From Maridesulfovibrio salexigens DSM 2638 (GTDB taxonomy: Bacteria; Desulfobacterota; Desulfovibrionia; Desulfovibrionales; Desulfovibrionaceae), in assembly GCF_000023445.1 (NCBI RefSeq), contig NC_012881.1:2720501-2784500 (forward strand): a DNA stretch of 64,000 bases, given 5' to 3'. A program made the translations under genes and the position numbers. The notes under the pieces are model-generated. The model did no database searches. It was not told the DNA's origin and worked only from the letters and a program-made list of their open reading frames with translations. Position 1 is the first letter of the stretch. Every line of letters begins with the position of its first letter. Of the stretch, positions 1-7,028 are shown one piece after another.

Positions 1-346
1 CCATAACTTTAACGACTTCACCATAGGCAACATTCTTATCCGCACGGAGAAAAAGCATCTTGTTCTGCTTTTTAACCAATTTTTCAAGATGGGCCTGCAG
101 TTCGTCAAAACCGACCTTGTATTCATCAAGGAAGATCTCGCCCTTATCACTGATAGAAAGCACGAGGTGTTCATTATCCTGCGGTAAAGAGCGCACGGTA
201 CGGGTCTGAGGCAAATCAACTTCAACCCCTTGCGTCATCAGTGGGGCTGTGACCATAAAAATGATCAACAGAACCAGCATGACATCAACAAAGGGGGTAA
301 CGTTGATCTCAGCCAACATTCCCCGGTTATTGGTGGAAAGTCCCAT
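1..346 (-). CDS. tolR: TolR/ExbD-type biopolymer transport protein (3' end cut by window edge)
   Basis: This is the start of an inner-membrane TolR/ExbD protein, the periplasmic partner of TolQ that uses the proton gradient to energise the cell envelope. The N-terminus is a short cytoplasmic stretch followed by one membrane helix at about residues 15-38. That helix carries the family motif NVTPFVDVMLVLLIIF, whose Asp is the proton-path residue of the family. The periplasmic part contains VDLPQT. The ATG at 346 lies 3 bases after the tolQ stop, so the two are cotranscribed. The reading frame runs off the window at base 1, so the C-terminus is unseen. Confidence 0.9.
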   Translation of the reverse strand, partial: MGLSTNNRGMLAEINVTPFVDVMLVLLIIFMVTAPLMTQGVEVDLPQTRTVRSLPQDNEHLVLSISDKGEIFLDEYKVGFDELQAHLEKLVKKQNKMLFLRADKNVAYGEVVKVM

Positions 347-349
347 ATA

Positions 350-1069
350 CTACTCCTCTGAGGCTGAACTTTTACCGGAGGGCTCAACCCATGACACTTC
401 GCGTTCCACACGGTTGAGGAAAGTACCTGCAAAGTTGACCAGCTCTGTCTCAATGCCGTTCAGCACGCCGAGGAAAAAGTTGTAAAAGATGGTTGCGGGA
501 ATTGCGACACCCAAACCGATAGCAGTTGCCACCAGTGCTTCAGAAATACCGGGAGCAACAGCTGCCAGTGCGGCTGATTTGGCGGAACCGATAGCATGGA
601 AGGAATTCATAATCCCCCAGACAGTACCGAACAGACCGATAAAAGGCGCACCATTCGCGCAGGTTGCCAGAAAAGAGAGTGAGGATGTCAGCTTTTTCAA
701 TTCAGAGCTGACCTTGCGGCGCAGAATTCTGCGCAAAGTATCTTTAATCAGGCGACGCTTATGGCTGGCACTGACCGCAGATTTTTCCAGCACACGGTAT
801 TCCTTCACCGCTGCGGTTCCGATACGGTTCAATGGAGAGCCTTCAGTCTTGCTTATTTCGGTCAGACCGGAAGAAAGGGAATCTGCTTCCTCCATGATCT
901 TATTACCCTTGAGGATCAAAGTTCTTGCCCTGCCGAGGGAGATCAATTTCCAGAAGATGATTGTCCAGCTCCAGAGGGACATGGCAGCAAGCAAGCCAAG
1001 CACACATTTGACCACAATGGTGGCCTGATCGAGCATCGCGAAAATTCCGCCCTGAGGTAAGAAATCCAT
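350..1069 (-). CDS. tolQ: TolQ/ExbB-type proton channel protein
   Basis: This 239-residue inner-membrane protein is the MotA/TolQ/ExbB proton channel subunit. It has an N-terminal membrane helix at about residues 15-40, a long cytoplasmic segment, and two C-terminal helices. The family signature GLFGTVWGIMNSF lies at about residues 144-156, and a second helix region has EALVATAIGLGVAIPA. The length is normal for the family. It is followed 3 bases later by tolR, as in Tol-Pal and ExbBD operons. Without tolA or pal in view, Tol and Exb cannot be separated with certainty. Confidence 0.92.
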   Translation of the reverse strand: MDFLPQGGIFAMLDQATIVVKCVLGLLAAMSLWSWTIIFWKLISLGRARTLILKGNKIMEEADSLSSGLTEISKTEGSPLNRIGTAAVKEYRVLEKSAVSASHKRRLIKDTLRRILRRKVSSELKKLTSSLSFLATCANGAPFIGLFGTVWGIMNSFHAIGSAKSAALAAVAPGISEALVATAIGLGVAIPATIFYNFFLGVLNGIETELVNFAGTFLNRVEREVSWVEPSGKSSASEE

Positions 1070-1099
1070 ACTTCACCGCACCTTTTAATATAATTTATT

Positions 1100-1846
1100 T
1101 CAGCTTAAGTTCTGCACAATTGCAGGCAGAACATCTTCCACCGCGCCTTGAATAAACACATCGCTGAACGAGGTGTAGGCGGACGGAGCCTTGTTTATCT
1201 CAATAATTAAGCCCCCGGCCTCCTGTATCCTCGGCGGGATCAGGCTGGCGGGAACAACTCCACCGGAAGTTCCGGCAACAATTACCAGATCGGACTGATC
1301 GGCAAGCTCAAAGGCCGCCTTATAAGCTTCAGACGGAATCTGTTCTCCGAAAAAAACCAGATCCGGCCTTATCACCCCGGAACATTGCGGACAACGTACC
1401 GGAAGCTCACTCCCGGACTCAATCCGCTCGGCAGGAAATGGAGCAAAGCACTCCATGCAATAAAATTCGCTGCAATTACCGTGAAATTCAATAACGTTCA
1501 CCGATCCGGCCCGCTGATGCAGCCCATCTATATTCTGGGTGATCACTCCCTGCAGGAACCCGTCTTTTTCCAACTGAGCCAAGCCCGTATGCCCTGCATT
1601 CGGTTCAGCACTCTTGAGCATGGAATCCGCTTCAAGCAAAAATTTCCATACCGTTACCGGATCAGACTGCAAGGCCCGGATTGAAGCCACTTTTTCAGGA
1701 TCGTGCTTCGACCACAGCCCTCCCGGACTGCGAAAATCGGGTATACCACTGGCAACAGACATCCCCGCACCGGTCAAAGCAATGGCGCAACGTGCCTTTT
1801 TAATCAGCCCTGCTGCCTGCTCAATTCCAGAGGTAAGGTTGCCCAT
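1100..1846 (-). CDS. cobB: NAD-dependent protein deacylase of the Sir2 family
   Basis: This 248-residue sirtuin would remove acyl groups from protein lysines using NAD. The NAD-binding GAGMSVASGIPDFR is at residues 26-39, QNID at 104-107 and the catalytic His at 122 (FHGN). A zinc site is formed by Cys130, Cys133, Cys152 and Cys155. GTSGGVVPA near residue 192 closes the NAD site. It sits between the PHP gene (9-base gap) and tolQ (30-base gap) and is probably part of the miaB-to-tolR operon. Its substrate range cannot be read from the sequence. Confidence 0.93.
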   Translation of the reverse strand: MGNLTSGIEQAAGLIKKARCAIALTGAGMSVASGIPDFRSPGGLWSKHDPEKVASIRALQSDPVTVWKFLLEADSMLKSAEPNAGHTGLAQLEKDGFLQGVITQNIDGLHQRAGSVNVIEFHGNCSEFYCMECFAPFPAERIESGSELPVRCPQCSGVIRPDLVFFGEQIPSEAYKAAFELADQSDLVIVAGTSGGVVPASLIPPRIQEAGGLIIEINKAPSAYTSFSDVFIQGAVEDVLPAIVQNLS

Positions 1847-1855
1847 GCTGCAGCC

Positions 1856-2512
1856 CTATGAACGTTTCATTATTTTCTGAACCAGCTCGCGGGAATTTTC
1901 CTCGGCCTGAGCATATTCTTCAAGGCTGAGCCCCGCGCCAAGAGCAATTTTACGACGCATTTCAAGTCCAACCAGATCACCGGGAGCGTGGGCATCGTTG
2001 TTGATGACCAACTTGGCCCCGTGCTTACGCGCCAGTGCCGCCACATGACCATTGGTCAGGCTGTGCCCCTTGCGGGTGGTAATTTCCAGACAGACTCCAT
2101 ACTCAGCAGCCAGCTTTACTTCCACATCGGTAATCAATCCGGGATGAGCCAGCACATCTACCTTAGCCTCAATTGCAGCGAGGTTTGTACCTTCCGCAAC
2201 AGGTTCCACAATGGTTTCACCATGCACAACCACAATCTGGGCACCGGATTTGCGGGCATGTTCAGCCATTTCACCGATCAGCCCCGGAGGGACATGAGTA
2301 AGCTCAACTCCGGCAAAAACATCAATATCAAAGTAGTGACCGTGTTTCTTTGCAAATCTGCGAATATTCTCAAGAATAATATCAATATTGCTGGAATCGG
2401 CATGATCGGTCATAGCCAAAGCACGGTACCCCGCAACCCTAGCACGCCTTGCCAATTCCGCAGGGATAAGCTCCCCATCACTGAAAACAGTATGAGTATG
2501 AAAATCTATCAT
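1856..2512 (-). CDS. PHP-domain phosphoesterase (histidinol-phosphatase-like)
   Basis: This 218-residue protein is a stand-alone PHP metal-dependent phosphoesterase. The metal-binding motif FHTHTVFSDG is at the N-terminus with His5 and His7, followed by MTDHAD at about residues 34-39. Later come VVVHGET and DVLAHPG, and NNDAHAP near the C-terminus supplies the last metal ligands. The family includes histidinol phosphatases and YcdX-type phosphatases. No histidine genes are nearby, so the substrate is unknown. The stop is 9 bases before the sirtuin start, which suggests cotranscription. Confidence 0.85.
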   Translation of the reverse strand: MIDFHTHTVFSDGELIPAELARRARVAGYRALAMTDHADSSNIDIILENIRRFAKKHGHYFDIDVFAGVELTHVPPGLIGEMAEHARKSGAQIVVVHGETIVEPVAEGTNLAAIEAKVDVLAHPGLITDVEVKLAAEYGVCLEITTRKGHSLTNGHVAALARKHGAKLVINNDAHAPGDLVGLEMRRKIALGAGLSLEEYAQAEENSRELVQKIMKRS

Positions 2513-2521
2513 CGGATTGCC

Positions 2522-3001
2522 CTACATTTTATATTTAAAGTCATCAGGGGAAAGTCCTTCGAGATCATCTTCCCAACCGGACTTTTCCTCAACTTTTTCT
2601 TCTATATCCCTCGTTCCGGCTACATCAAGAACCTTTTGGCTCACACGTACCGGACAGTCTGCACGGACAGCGATTGCCACAGCATCCGAAGGACGGGAAT
2701 CAATCGCTACCAATTCACCGTCCTTACGGACCATGATTTCGGCATAAAAAGTTCCCTTCTCGATATCAACAATATCAACGGAAACGAGTTCACCGCCAAA
2801 CGTGGCAATGGTGGATAAAAGCAGATCATGGGTCATAGGTCTGGGAAAAGAAACTTCATTAAGTACCATGGAAATTGCCATGGCCTCCATTGCTCCTATC
2901 CATATGGGCAGGACCACTCCCAGTTCTTCGCTTTTCAAAACCAGAACCGGGGTCTCAGTATCGTTTTCCACCGCCAGACCGTAAACCTGCATTTCTACCA
3001 T
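2522..3001 (-). CDS. bifunctional nuclease family protein (BFN, DUF151)
   Basis: This 159-residue protein matches the bifunctional nuclease/DUF151 family. Features seen are the N-terminal LVLKSEELGVVLPIWIG, the core MTHDLLLSTI, and DSRPSDAVAIAVR at about residues 121-133, the most conserved family motif. A charged C-terminal tail follows. Family members have been reported as DNase/RNase, but the function here is inferred. The ATG at 3001 lies inside the last codons of miaB (7-base overlap), so translation is probably coupled. Confidence 0.9.
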   Translation of the reverse strand: MVEMQVYGLAVENDTETPVLVLKSEELGVVLPIWIGAMEAMAISMVLNEVSFPRPMTHDLLLSTIATFGGELVSVDIVDIEKGTFYAEIMVRKDGELVAIDSRPSDAVAIAVRADCPVRVSQKVLDVAGTRDIEEKVEEKSGWEDDLEGLSPDDFKYKM

Positions 3002-4371
3002 GGTTCTCCCACCTTCGCCCCAACAAGGGAATGATTCTTGGCTTCGGTAATCTTCACCTTGACCAGTTTGCCTCCGAGCTTCTGCTCTTCACCATAACCC
3101 GCAAAGTGAACATTGACCACCCGGCCTCCCGGATCTTTACCGCGCCATGTCATTCCACCTTCTTCCTGTCGCTTGCTAAGGCGTTCCAGCAGGACCACGG
3201 TTTCATGGCCCTCTAAAGCTTCTAGACTTTTTCTAGTAATACGCTTTTGTCTTTCCTGCAAGCGGGCAAGGCGAGCCTGAGCAACATCTTCGGGAACTTT
3301 CGGCTTCATCTTAACTGCCGCAACGCCCGGACGGTCAGAATATTTAAAGGAAAAGCTGCTTTCATAGCGCACTCTTTCCAGCATATCCATGGTCTGCTCA
3401 AAGTCTTCGTCTGTCTCGCCGGGGAAGCCAACGATAAGATCTGTAGTCAGGGAAATATTAGGACAGGCTTCTTTAAGCCCTTCCACGATTCCCAGATAAC
3501 GTTCGCGATCATATTTGCGACCCATTTTCTTCAAGATGCGGTCTGAACCGGACTGCACAGGTAAATGCAGGCTGGGGCAAAGATTAGGTAGCTCACCAAA
3601 AGCCTTGATCACTTCAGGTGCAATGTCCTTAGGATGGGAAGTGGTGAAGCGGATGCGTTCCAGACCTTCAATAGCAGAAATCTTATAGAGCAACTGCGCG
3701 AAAGAAATGTCTTCACCCTTCTTGTCTATGCCGAAACTGTTCACGTTCTGCCCCAGCAAGGTAATCTCGCGAACACCGGATTTAACCAGATGTGCGCATT
3801 CCTTGATCACAGCTTCCGAAGAACGGGATTTCTGACGGCCACGGGTGTATGGCACGATGCAATAAGCACAGAAGTTATCGCAGCCCTGCATGATATTCAC
3901 GAAAGCCTGACCGGGAATAGTTCCGATTCCCGGAGGAATCAGGTCCGCATTGGGCTGCACTTCACCGCCCTCACGTTCCGGGTAGTCTCCAAGAAAATCG
4001 GTAAGGACCAGACGCTTTTCATGATTGGCTGCAAGGTCTACCAGAGCGTCCGGTGCCTGAGCAATACCGTCGCTGCCGAAAACAAGACGCACGTGTGGAA
4101 ACTTCTCAAGGAAGCCGTCACCGATCTGCTGGGCAACACAACCGCCCACAGCAACAAAGCTGCCCGGGTTCTTACACAGCGGAGCCAGTCGACCCAGCAC
4201 GCTATAGACTTTCTGTTCCGGTTTATCGCGCACAGAACAGGTGTTAATAATAAATATATCTGCTTCAGATTCTTCAACAGCTGTCCAGCCACGGCTCTCC
4301 ATGGCCCGGATCAGCCAGTCTGAATCGTGAACGTTCATCTGACATCCGAATGTTAGTACTGTAAATTTCAT
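2995..4371 (-). CDS. miaB: tRNA-2-methylthio-N6-dimethylallyladenosine synthase MiaB
   Basis: This 458-residue radical-SAM methylthiotransferase adds the 2-methylthio group to i6A37 of tRNAs. The N-terminal UPF0004 domain shows FGCQMN, INTCSVRDK and VGGCVAQQ, whose cysteines bind the auxiliary 4Fe-4S cluster. The radical-SAM motif is GCDNFCAYCIVPYTRGR (CxxxCxxC). A C-terminal TRAM domain ends in VKVKITEAKNHSLVGA. SHPKDI and LHLPVQSGSD are typical of MiaB rather than MtaB or RimO. It is the first gene of the miaB-BFN-PHP-cobB-tolQR run. Confidence 0.96.
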   Translation of the reverse strand: MKFTVLTFGCQMNVHDSDWLIRAMESRGWTAVEESEADIFIINTCSVRDKPEQKVYSVLGRLAPLCKNPGSFVAVGGCVAQQIGDGFLEKFPHVRLVFGSDGIAQAPDALVDLAANHEKRLVLTDFLGDYPEREGGEVQPNADLIPPGIGTIPGQAFVNIMQGCDNFCAYCIVPYTRGRQKSRSSEAVIKECAHLVKSGVREITLLGQNVNSFGIDKKGEDISFAQLLYKISAIEGLERIRFTTSHPKDIAPEVIKAFGELPNLCPSLHLPVQSGSDRILKKMGRKYDRERYLGIVEGLKEACPNISLTTDLIVGFPGETDEDFEQTMDMLERVRYESSFSFKYSDRPGVAAVKMKPKVPEDVAQARLARLQERQKRITRKSLEALEGHETVVLLERLSKRQEEGGMTWRGKDPGGRVVNVHFAGYGEEQKLGGKLVKVKITEAKNHSLVGAKVGEPW

Positions 4372-4471
4372 ACCCGGCTCATACGCTATATAAATATGAT
4401 GGTAAAGCTTGGGGAGGTGACTTTGGATGGGGGGGAATTTGAGATAAGGAACGGCTGTCGGAGATAAAGTA

Positions 4472-4501
4472 AGCCCCCGGACCGGGGGGGGGCCGGGGGC
4501 T
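4472..4501 (-). terminator. GC-rich intrinsic terminator closing the second Rhs-tip cassette
   Basis: AGCCCCCGG (4472-4480) pairs with CCGGGGGCT (4493-4501) around a run of nine G. On the minus strand a T-rich stretch follows. It ends the transcript of the 4515-4829 gene and shares its arms with the hairpin at 5405-5430. The space from 4372 to 4471 holds the upstream region of miaB, with no further gene. Confidence 0.75.
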
Positions 4502-4514
4502 AAAGGGCTGGGGT

Positions 4515-4829
4515 TTATTTGATAATATCTTCTTCAGTAAAAGGAATACCTTTCATGCAATGACGACAATAGAAGGTATCTTTATATAGAAACAAATAGA
4601 CATCACTAAGAATCAATAGACTATATCCCAAAATTTCTACAGGTTTGCCGTAATACAAATCATATGCAACCCAAGCAAGAATTAAGGCTAAACCGGACAT
4701 GCCCATTTCTCTATAAGTTACAGCCTTTGAAATATTATCACATTTTGGGCATTTAATTTTTTTTATATAAAAATAAAGTACCACAAAATCTATCACAAAA
4801 AAAACAACATTAAATTCGAAAAAACTCAT
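4515..4829 (-). CDS. small three-helix membrane protein with two CxxC knuckles; candidate immunity protein
   Basis: I do not recognise this 104-residue protein from a named family. It has hydrophobic helices at about residues 4-22, 44-60 and 66-82. CPKC at 27-30 sits just after helix 1 and CRHC at 88-91 just after helix 3, so the two pairs could form one zinc knuckle on one side of the membrane. The gene at 5438-5743 has the same plan, with CxxC pairs 60 residues apart rather than 61, but little sequence identity. It begins 11 bases after the orphan Rhs tip, the usual place of an immunity gene. The immunity role is inference. Confidence 0.6.
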   Translation of the reverse strand: MSFFEFNVVFFVIDFVVLYFYIKKIKCPKCDNISKAVTYREMGMSGLALILAWVAYDLYYGKPVEILGYSLLILSDVYLFLYKDTFYCRHCMKGIPFTEEDIIK

Positions 4830-4840
4830 ACAAATACATC

Positions 4841-5383
4841 TTATCGTTTTTTGTTCATATTATTTATACCTATAAGTGTTCCTGTTAGCATGCCCGCTGC
4901 TCCTGTTACAGGTGCTAACAACACCCCTACCGCATTATATTGCTTAGCTCCTTTTCTTGCTCCATTTATTGCTGCTTTTTTAGTATAATCCATCATAGTA
5001 TTATAAAAATCCTGCTTCTCAGGACTCACATAACTCCCAAATTTAATAGCATTATTCTCATCACCTTGAAGAGTATCAATTGTTTGGGAAACTGCCTTAC
5101 CTGCTGCTTCCCAAGCCTCGCCTAAGCCATCGGCAACGTCGGCAACTGTTGCAAAAAAGCCTTTATCTTTTTCTTCATCCTTATTCATAAGAGAAGCACG
5201 CCGCTGATTATCCAAATGTGCTTCATCCGCAGCCTTACGATCCGCCTTCGCCTGTAGGCTGGCATCAAATTGGGCCTGCTTTTGCGCCAACCCATGAGCC
5301 AGTGCGTCCGCTTTCTGCCCAGCCTGTACACCGGATTGATTCAGGTGATCTAAAGATTGCTGAGCACCTTTCTCAAAGGTCGC
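4841..5383 (-). pseudogene. orphan Rhs C-terminal tip (displaced toxin module without the Rhs core)
   Basis: The minus-strand frame from 5383 to the TAA at 4841 starts with the same residues (ATFEKGAQQSLDHLNQS) as residues 160-176 of the Rhs protein at 5743-6699, then diverges. There is no Rhs core upstream. The frame opens within a terminator and has no ATG; a TTG at 5290 would give 149 residues but has no clear ribosome site. The tip is rich in Ala, Gln and Lys and probably coiled, and ends in a Gly/Ala-rich hydrophobic stretch (NAVGVLLAPVTGAAGM) that could insert in a membrane. Orphan tips of this kind act as silent replacements for an active Rhs tip by recombination. Toxicity is unproven. 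Confidence 0.65.
5334..5383. repeat. direct repeat, copy 1 (junction of the orphan Rhs tip)
   Basis: These 50 bases match 6173-6222 at 49 of 50 positions. They encode the shared residues at the start of both Rhs tips and mark the point where the two tips diverge. The repeat is in the right place to let the orphan tip replace the resident one by homologous recombination. Confidence 0.9.
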
Positions 5384-5404
5384 AATGTATATCGTGATAA
5401 AAAT

Positions 5405-5430
5405 AGCCCCCGGACCAAGGTCCGGGGGCT
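5405..5430 (-). terminator. intrinsic terminator closing the first Rhs-tip cassette
   Basis: AGCCCCCGGACC (5405-5416) pairs perfectly with GGTCCGGGGGCT (5419-5430) around a 2-base loop, followed on the minus strand by ATTTTTA. It lies just after the stop of the 5438-5743 gene and 21 bases before the orphan tip homology begins. The arms are nearly the same as those of the hairpin at 4472-4501. Confidence 0.85.
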
Positions 5431-5437
5431 GCGAGAT

Positions 5438-5743
5438 TTATTTTGGTAGTTGGTTTATTGTATTGCAGTTGTAGCACTTATATCCTTCTTCTTTGAGTAG
5501 GTAATAAAGACCTGCAATAGCGAGAAGAATACTAAATATGAAGTCATCAAAATCAAAAAACGCGACTACTATTGCTAACCCCAACGCAAGCAATAAATAC
5601 ATATTCGCTAATGATCGTCTAGGAGTTGCCAAATATTTATGTCCGCAATTTGAGCAAATAATTTCTTTATTTGAGCGAACAGTATAAAAAAGTAATACAG
5701 CGACATAGCAAATAAGTACAATTGTTATTATTGCAAATTCCAT
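5438..5743 (-). CDS. small three-helix membrane protein with two CxxC knuckles; candidate immunity protein for the Rhs tip
   Basis: This 101-residue protein has hydrophobic helices at about residues 3-20, 47-62 and 68-83, CSNC at 30-33 and CYNC at 90-93. The plan is that of the 4515-4829 product. Its ATG overlaps the stop of the Rhs-tip gene (TAATG, one shared base), so the two are translationally coupled, as Rhs or CDI toxin and immunity genes are. The cysteine pairs would make a zinc ribbon bridging helices 1 and 3. I do not know the family; immunity is inferred from position only. Confidence 0.65.
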   Translation of the reverse strand: MEFAIITIVLICYVAVLLFYTVRSNKEIICSNCGHKYLATPRRSLANMYLLLALGLAIVVAFFDFDDFIFSILLAIAGLYYLLKEEGYKCYNCNTINQLPK

Positions 5744-6699
5744 TATTTAAAATCCTTTTTATGTACACTTGGTTTAGCACTTCCGAGTATACCGAAGGCA
5801 TCTTCCATATCCTTTCTGTCCACACCAAGTTTATCAGAGAGTGCTTTAGAACCGACAGCTTTAAGCCCACCCATTGCTGAGCCATAAAAACCACCCGCAA
5901 TAGCTCCTGCTAACGTACCAGCAGGTCCAAAAACACTTCCCCCAAGGGCTCCGAAAGCTGCTGCTCCGCTAACAGCTCCCCCTGCCATCCCTCCAGCTAA
6001 ATCCCAAAGCCCAAAATCATCTTTTTTGGCTTTCAGCCCCGCACGACGCCAATTATCCCGCATCTCTTGGTCAGAACGGGCCTTACGTTCCATTCTGGCC
6101 TTTTCTTCAGCCTGCTGCTTATCCGCTAGTTCCTTATAGGCTTTTTCCATTTCCCTAGCGGTTTGCACGCTTGATTGATTCAGGTGATCTAAAGATTGCT
6201 GAGCACCTTTTTCAAAGGTCGCGTTGTTTTTAGCATTTTGACTTCTGTTTTGCGCGTGTTGCGTGGAATTCCCTCCACTATTCCAACTATTGGCTAATCC
6301 AGAAAGAACACCTTTGCCTAGTCCGGTAAGACCACCGATTCCTTGAGCTGCACCACCTAAAGTTGAAGACTTCTCGCCCTTTGTCCCTTCATCTTCACTC
6401 TCATCCTGCAACCCGACCCGATCAATAAAATTAACCGGATCATCAGCACAATACCCATAAACATCAACATCGCCGCCAGCCAATCCCAGCGGATCAGGTG
6501 TTATAAACCGCCCGATGGAGGGGTCATATTCACGGAATCCGAAATGAACCAACCCGGTATCCTTGTCGAACAAACCGGCGGCAAAGCCGAGAGAGATGTC
6601 CATTCGCTTATTGGTATCGACAATCTGATTTCCAAACGAATCGCGTATAATCCGCTTTACCTCATTTCCTTCTGCGTTAGCAAATCCGACCAACGACAA
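5743..6699 (-). CDS. 5'-truncated Rhs-family protein: last Rhs core segment plus C-terminal tip
   Basis: The 318-residue product begins inside the end of an Rhs core: residues 30-97 hold the RHS-associated core, with GRFITPDPLGLAGGD and NFIDRVGL. Full Rhs proteins exceed 1000 residues, so the repeat shell is missing. The start is a TTG at 6699 preceded in frame by a stop at about 6706, and the homology runs into the neighbouring operon's terminator. The variable tip after residue 98 has a Ser/Asn-rich linker, a charged helical stretch (about 160-225) and a glycine-zipper-like segment (235-279: GGMAGGAVSGAAAFGALGG), suggesting membrane insertion. Expression and toxicity are unproven; it may be a decayed remnant. 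Confidence 0.75.
   Translation of the reverse strand: MSLVGFANAEGNEVKRIIRDSFGNQIVDTNKRMDISLGFAAGLFDKDTGLVHFGFREYDPSIGRFITPDPLGLAGGDVDVYGYCADDPVNFIDRVGLQDESEDEGTKGEKSSTLGGAAQGIGGLTGLGKGVLSGLANSWNSGGNSTQHAQNRSQNAKNNATFEKGAQQSLDHLNQSSVQTAREMEKAYKELADKQQAEEKARMERKARSDQEMRDNWRRAGLKAKKDDFGLWDLAGGMAGGAVSGAAAFGALGGSVFGPAGTLAGAIAGGFYGSAMGGLKAVGSKALSDKLGVDRKDMEDAFGILGSAKPSVHKKDFK
6173..6222. repeat. direct repeat, copy 2 (junction inside the Rhs tip)
   Basis: This copy of the 50-base repeat differs from 5334-5383 at one base. It lies inside the truncated Rhs gene, at the switch from linker to variable tip. Confidence 0.9.
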
Positions 6700-6729
6700 C
6701 CCAACTCAGGTCCGCAACAGACACAAAAA

Positions 6730-6759
6730 AAGAGCTCCCTGCTCGCGCAGAAAGCTCTT
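6730..6759 (-). terminator. terminator of the rsfS-gpmI operon
   Basis: AAGAGCT (6730-6736) pairs with AGCTCTT (6753-6759), with an inner CTGC/GCAG stem, and a T7 tract follows on the minus strand. It lies after the stop of the 6783-7025 gene and right before the truncated 5' end of the Rhs remnant, so the Rhs fragment is insulated from that operon. Confidence 0.75.
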
Positions 6760-6782
6760 CTCAATTCATATTTTACTACAAT

Positions 6783-7025
6783 CTAAAAGAAATCAGGATC
6801 GACAGCAGCCTTGCCGTTTTCAAGCATGGTCTTGTAAAACCTGATGATCTTTTCATCCACCGGAACTATCGGAAAATTCCGGCGGCAGGCATCGCAGGTC
6901 GCCATTGCTGGCTGAGTCGGTGCGATGTAAGGCACTTCCCGACCGCAGAACGGACAGGGAAACATAAAAATTATCTCCATCCCGCTGGGCTTGACCGGAG
7001 ATAAAGGTTTACGGGATTCAGACAT
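6783..7025 (-). CDS. small zinc-ribbon protein of unknown function
   Basis: This 80-residue protein contains two CxxC pairs (CPFCG and CDAC, about 18 residues apart), which should form one zinc ribbon. The rest has no recognised domain and the C-terminus is acidic. The ATG at 7025 is preferred over the adjacent TTG because AAGGA lies about 7 bases upstream, inside the end of gpmI. It is the last gene of the rsfS-gpmI operon. No specific function can be assigned. Confidence 0.75.
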   Translation of the reverse strand: MSESRKPLSPVKPSGMEIIFMFPCPFCGREVPYIAPTQPAMATCDACRRNFPIVPVDEKIIRFYKTMLENGKAAVDPDFF

Positions 7026-7028
7026 CAA

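Noticed and set aside
4372-6760. CRISPR array or insertion sequence around the repeats
   Set aside because: There are only two copies of the 50-base repeat, both coding, and no transposase or Cas gene.
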